Part shown: positions 62,682-64,000 of the stretch, in pieces
How positions within the stretch are numbered: position 1 is the first letter of the stretch
Layout of the letters: the number at the start of each line of letters is the position of its first letter
Source: Carboxylicivirga mesophila
GTDB taxonomy: Bacteria; Bacteroidota; Bacteroidia; Bacteroidales; Marinilabiliaceae
Direction of reading: 5' to 3'
Assembly: GCF_018271975.1 (NCBI RefSeq)
Contig: NZ_JAGUCN010000002.1
Coordinates: forward strand, 62,001 to 126,000
DNA: 64,000 bases
Made by a program: the position numbers and the translations under genes
Notes under the pieces: generated by a model
The model's input: the letters and a program-made list of their open reading frames with translations, nothing else
Told to the model about the DNA's origin: nothing
The model's database searches: none

Positions 62682-64000
62682 ATGAGGCAAAGTATTTTAA
62701 TAGTGATTGGCCTATTGATGGTGATGGCATCCTACGCGCAGAAGCCAAATATATTGTTGATTATGGCTGATGATCATGCCAACCGTACCATTAGTGCGTA
62801 TGACGATGGTATTAACCAAACGCCTAATATTGACAGGATAGCCAATGAGGGTGCCATTTTTTTCAACAGCTATTGTGCCAACTCCATCTGTCAGCCCAGC
62901 CGGGCGGCTATATTAACGGGTAAGCACAGTCACAAAAACGGCGTATATGGAAATGGTTCACCCTATGATAATACGCAACAGCAGTTGCCTCGCATCCTTC
63001 AAAACAATGGTTATACCACTGCAGTTATAGGCAAGTGGCACCTTAAAGGCGAAGACCCGGGCGATGCCTTTGATTACTGGAACATACTAACCGAAGGCGG
63101 TGGTCAGGGGTATTACTATAACCCGACTTTTAAAGCGCAAACGGGCGCAACCACTCAAGTGGAAGGCTACTCCACCGATGTAATAACCGATCAGTCATTA
63201 ACATGGCTGGACGACAATAAAGATGTGCCTTTCTGTTTGATGGTGCACTATAAGGCGCCTCATGTTACCCGCATGCCCATGGCTCGTAACCTGGAGTTAT
63301 ATGAAGACGAAACGATTCCGGAACCTGAAACGCTTTATGATGATTATAGCACGCGCGAAAAGTATGCGTCTACAGCCATTAACCGTCTGCGTTTCGACAT
63401 AGAATCAACGGCATACAATTATTTTCCTAAGTATGGCGAATATAATTTGGCCGAGTATAAGCTGCTGGAGCGAATGACTGAAGAGCAGCGGAAGGCCTAT
63501 CATGCCTATTATGATGCCGCAAATGCTGAATACGACGCTTTAGTGGCATCCGGACAGGTTGTGCCCGGCGAGAAGAGTGGTAAAGCCTATGCCTATCAGC
63601 GCTTTATTAAAGATTACCTCAAGGTGGTAGCTGGTGTTGATCAAAATGTTAAGCGGATACTCGATTATTTGGATACTAATGGATTAACCGATAATACCAT
63701 AGTCATTTATTGTGGCGACCAAAGTTACTTCACCGGGCAGCATGGCTATTACGAAAAGCGTTTTATATACGAGGATGGTATGAAGATGCCACTACTGATG
63801 CGATATCCCAATCACATCATGCCTGATACTAAAGTGCAGGAATTTGTTCAAAACATCGATTTTGCACCAACCTTACTTGATTATTTGGATATAAACATAC
63901 CCGGAGATATGCAGGGTGAATCGTTTAAGAATGTGGTGGAAGGCAATGTGCCATCTGATTGGCGTGATGCTGTTTATTACCACTATTATGATCATGGTAA
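62682..64000 (+). CDS. Formylglycine-type sulfatase, cut by the window end
   Basis: An open frame of 439 codons runs from the ATG at 62682 to the end of the window without a stop. It has a signal peptide (about residues 1-20), a metal-binding N-terminal Asp pair (LLIMADDHANRT) and the sulfatase signature Cys-x-Pro-Ser-Arg in CQPSRAAILTGKHSH, whose Cys should become formylglycine. GKWHLKGEDPGD, HYKAPH and CGDQSYFTGQHGYYEKR follow, as in S1 family sulfatases. It should remove sulfate from a polysaccharide; the exact sugar is unknown. A ribosome binding site-like AAGGAGA lies 11 bases upstream. Confidence 0.92.
   Translation, partial: MRQSILIVIGLLMVMASYAQKPNILLIMADDHANRTISAYDDGINQTPNIDRIANEGAIFFNSYCANSICQPSRAAILTGKHSHKNGVYGNGSPYDNTQQQLPRILQNNGYTTAVIGKWHLKGEDPGDAFDYWNILTEGGGQGYYYNPTFKAQTGATTQVEGYSTDVITDQSLTWLDDNKDVPFCLMVHYKAPHVTRMPMARNLELYEDETIPEPETLYDDYSTREKYASTAINRLRFDIESTAYNYFPKYGEYNLAEYKLLERMTEEQRKAYHAYYDAANAEYDALVASGQVVPGEKSGKAYAYQRFIKDYLKVVAGVDQNVKRILDYLDTNGLTDNTIVIYCGDQSYFTGQHGYYEKRFIYEDGMKMPLLMRYPNHIMPDTKVQEFVQNIDFAPTLLDYLDINIPGDMQGESFKNVVEGNVPSDWRDAVYYHYYDHG

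Overview
The window is chromosomal DNA of a Bacteroidota bacterium, most likely a marine or polysaccharide-degrading member of the Marinilabiliales or a relative. The support is three type IX secretion (T9SS) genes (sprA, porW/sprE, porX), a secreted protein with a T9SS sorting tail, an RprX/RprY two-component pair, DUF4296, GIN-domain and Wzi-type proteins, weak Shine-Dalgarno sites, and TTTG / TAnnTTTG promoters. Genus and species cannot be fixed from sequence alone.

Layout. 1-7356: envelope genes (GIN-domain lipoprotein, PagL-like lipid A deacylase homologue, Wzi-type outer membrane protein), then a tight operon with a polyprenyl-phosphate sugar transferase, a DUF4296 lipoprotein, a reduced amidohydrolase-like protein and CysQ. 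7517-13043: pgk, the Kdo transferase waaA and a B12-dependent ribonucleotide reductase. 13111-19746: porX, porW and an NtrC-type regulator. 19887-23345: small membrane or secreted proteins, a transglutaminase-like protein, a DUF6261-like protein and several repeats. 23576-35750: leuS, yitT, an M23 peptidase, purN, acpP-fabF-rnc, rprX-rprY, a GSCFA protein and gcvH. 35987-45078: sprA, ruvA and thiL. 45452-47025: two tandem initiator tRNAs, a DUF481 protein and tRNA-Arg(CCG).

A 13.5-kb integrative element (47012-60561) sits in the 3' end of tRNA-Arg(CCG). It is bounded by 15-bp direct repeats, has its tyrosine integrase at the right end, and carries an excisionase-like HTH protein and a phage/plasmid gpII/X-type replication protein. 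Its left end holds a large nested inverted repeat. Its main cargo is one minus-strand operon of five overlapping or nearly abutting genes: a four-helix membrane protein fused to a HAD phosphatase domain, a NurA-type nuclease, a HerA-type ATPase with a HAS-barrel, a GHKL (Hsp90/MORC-like) ATPase and a large radical SAM protein. I do not recognise this combination as a named system. It is the best candidate here for an undescribed genome-defence or DNA-processing system.

Right of the element, 60562-64000 holds the displaced tRNA terminator, three 16-bp palindromes at exact 22-bp spacing ahead of a small membrane protein, a T9SS-secreted protein, and a sulfatase cut by the window end. SprA, PorW and PorX would export and regulate the T9SS cargo. 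Wzi, the sugar transferase, WaaA and the PagL-like protein point to capsule, exopolysaccharide and LPS work at the cell surface.
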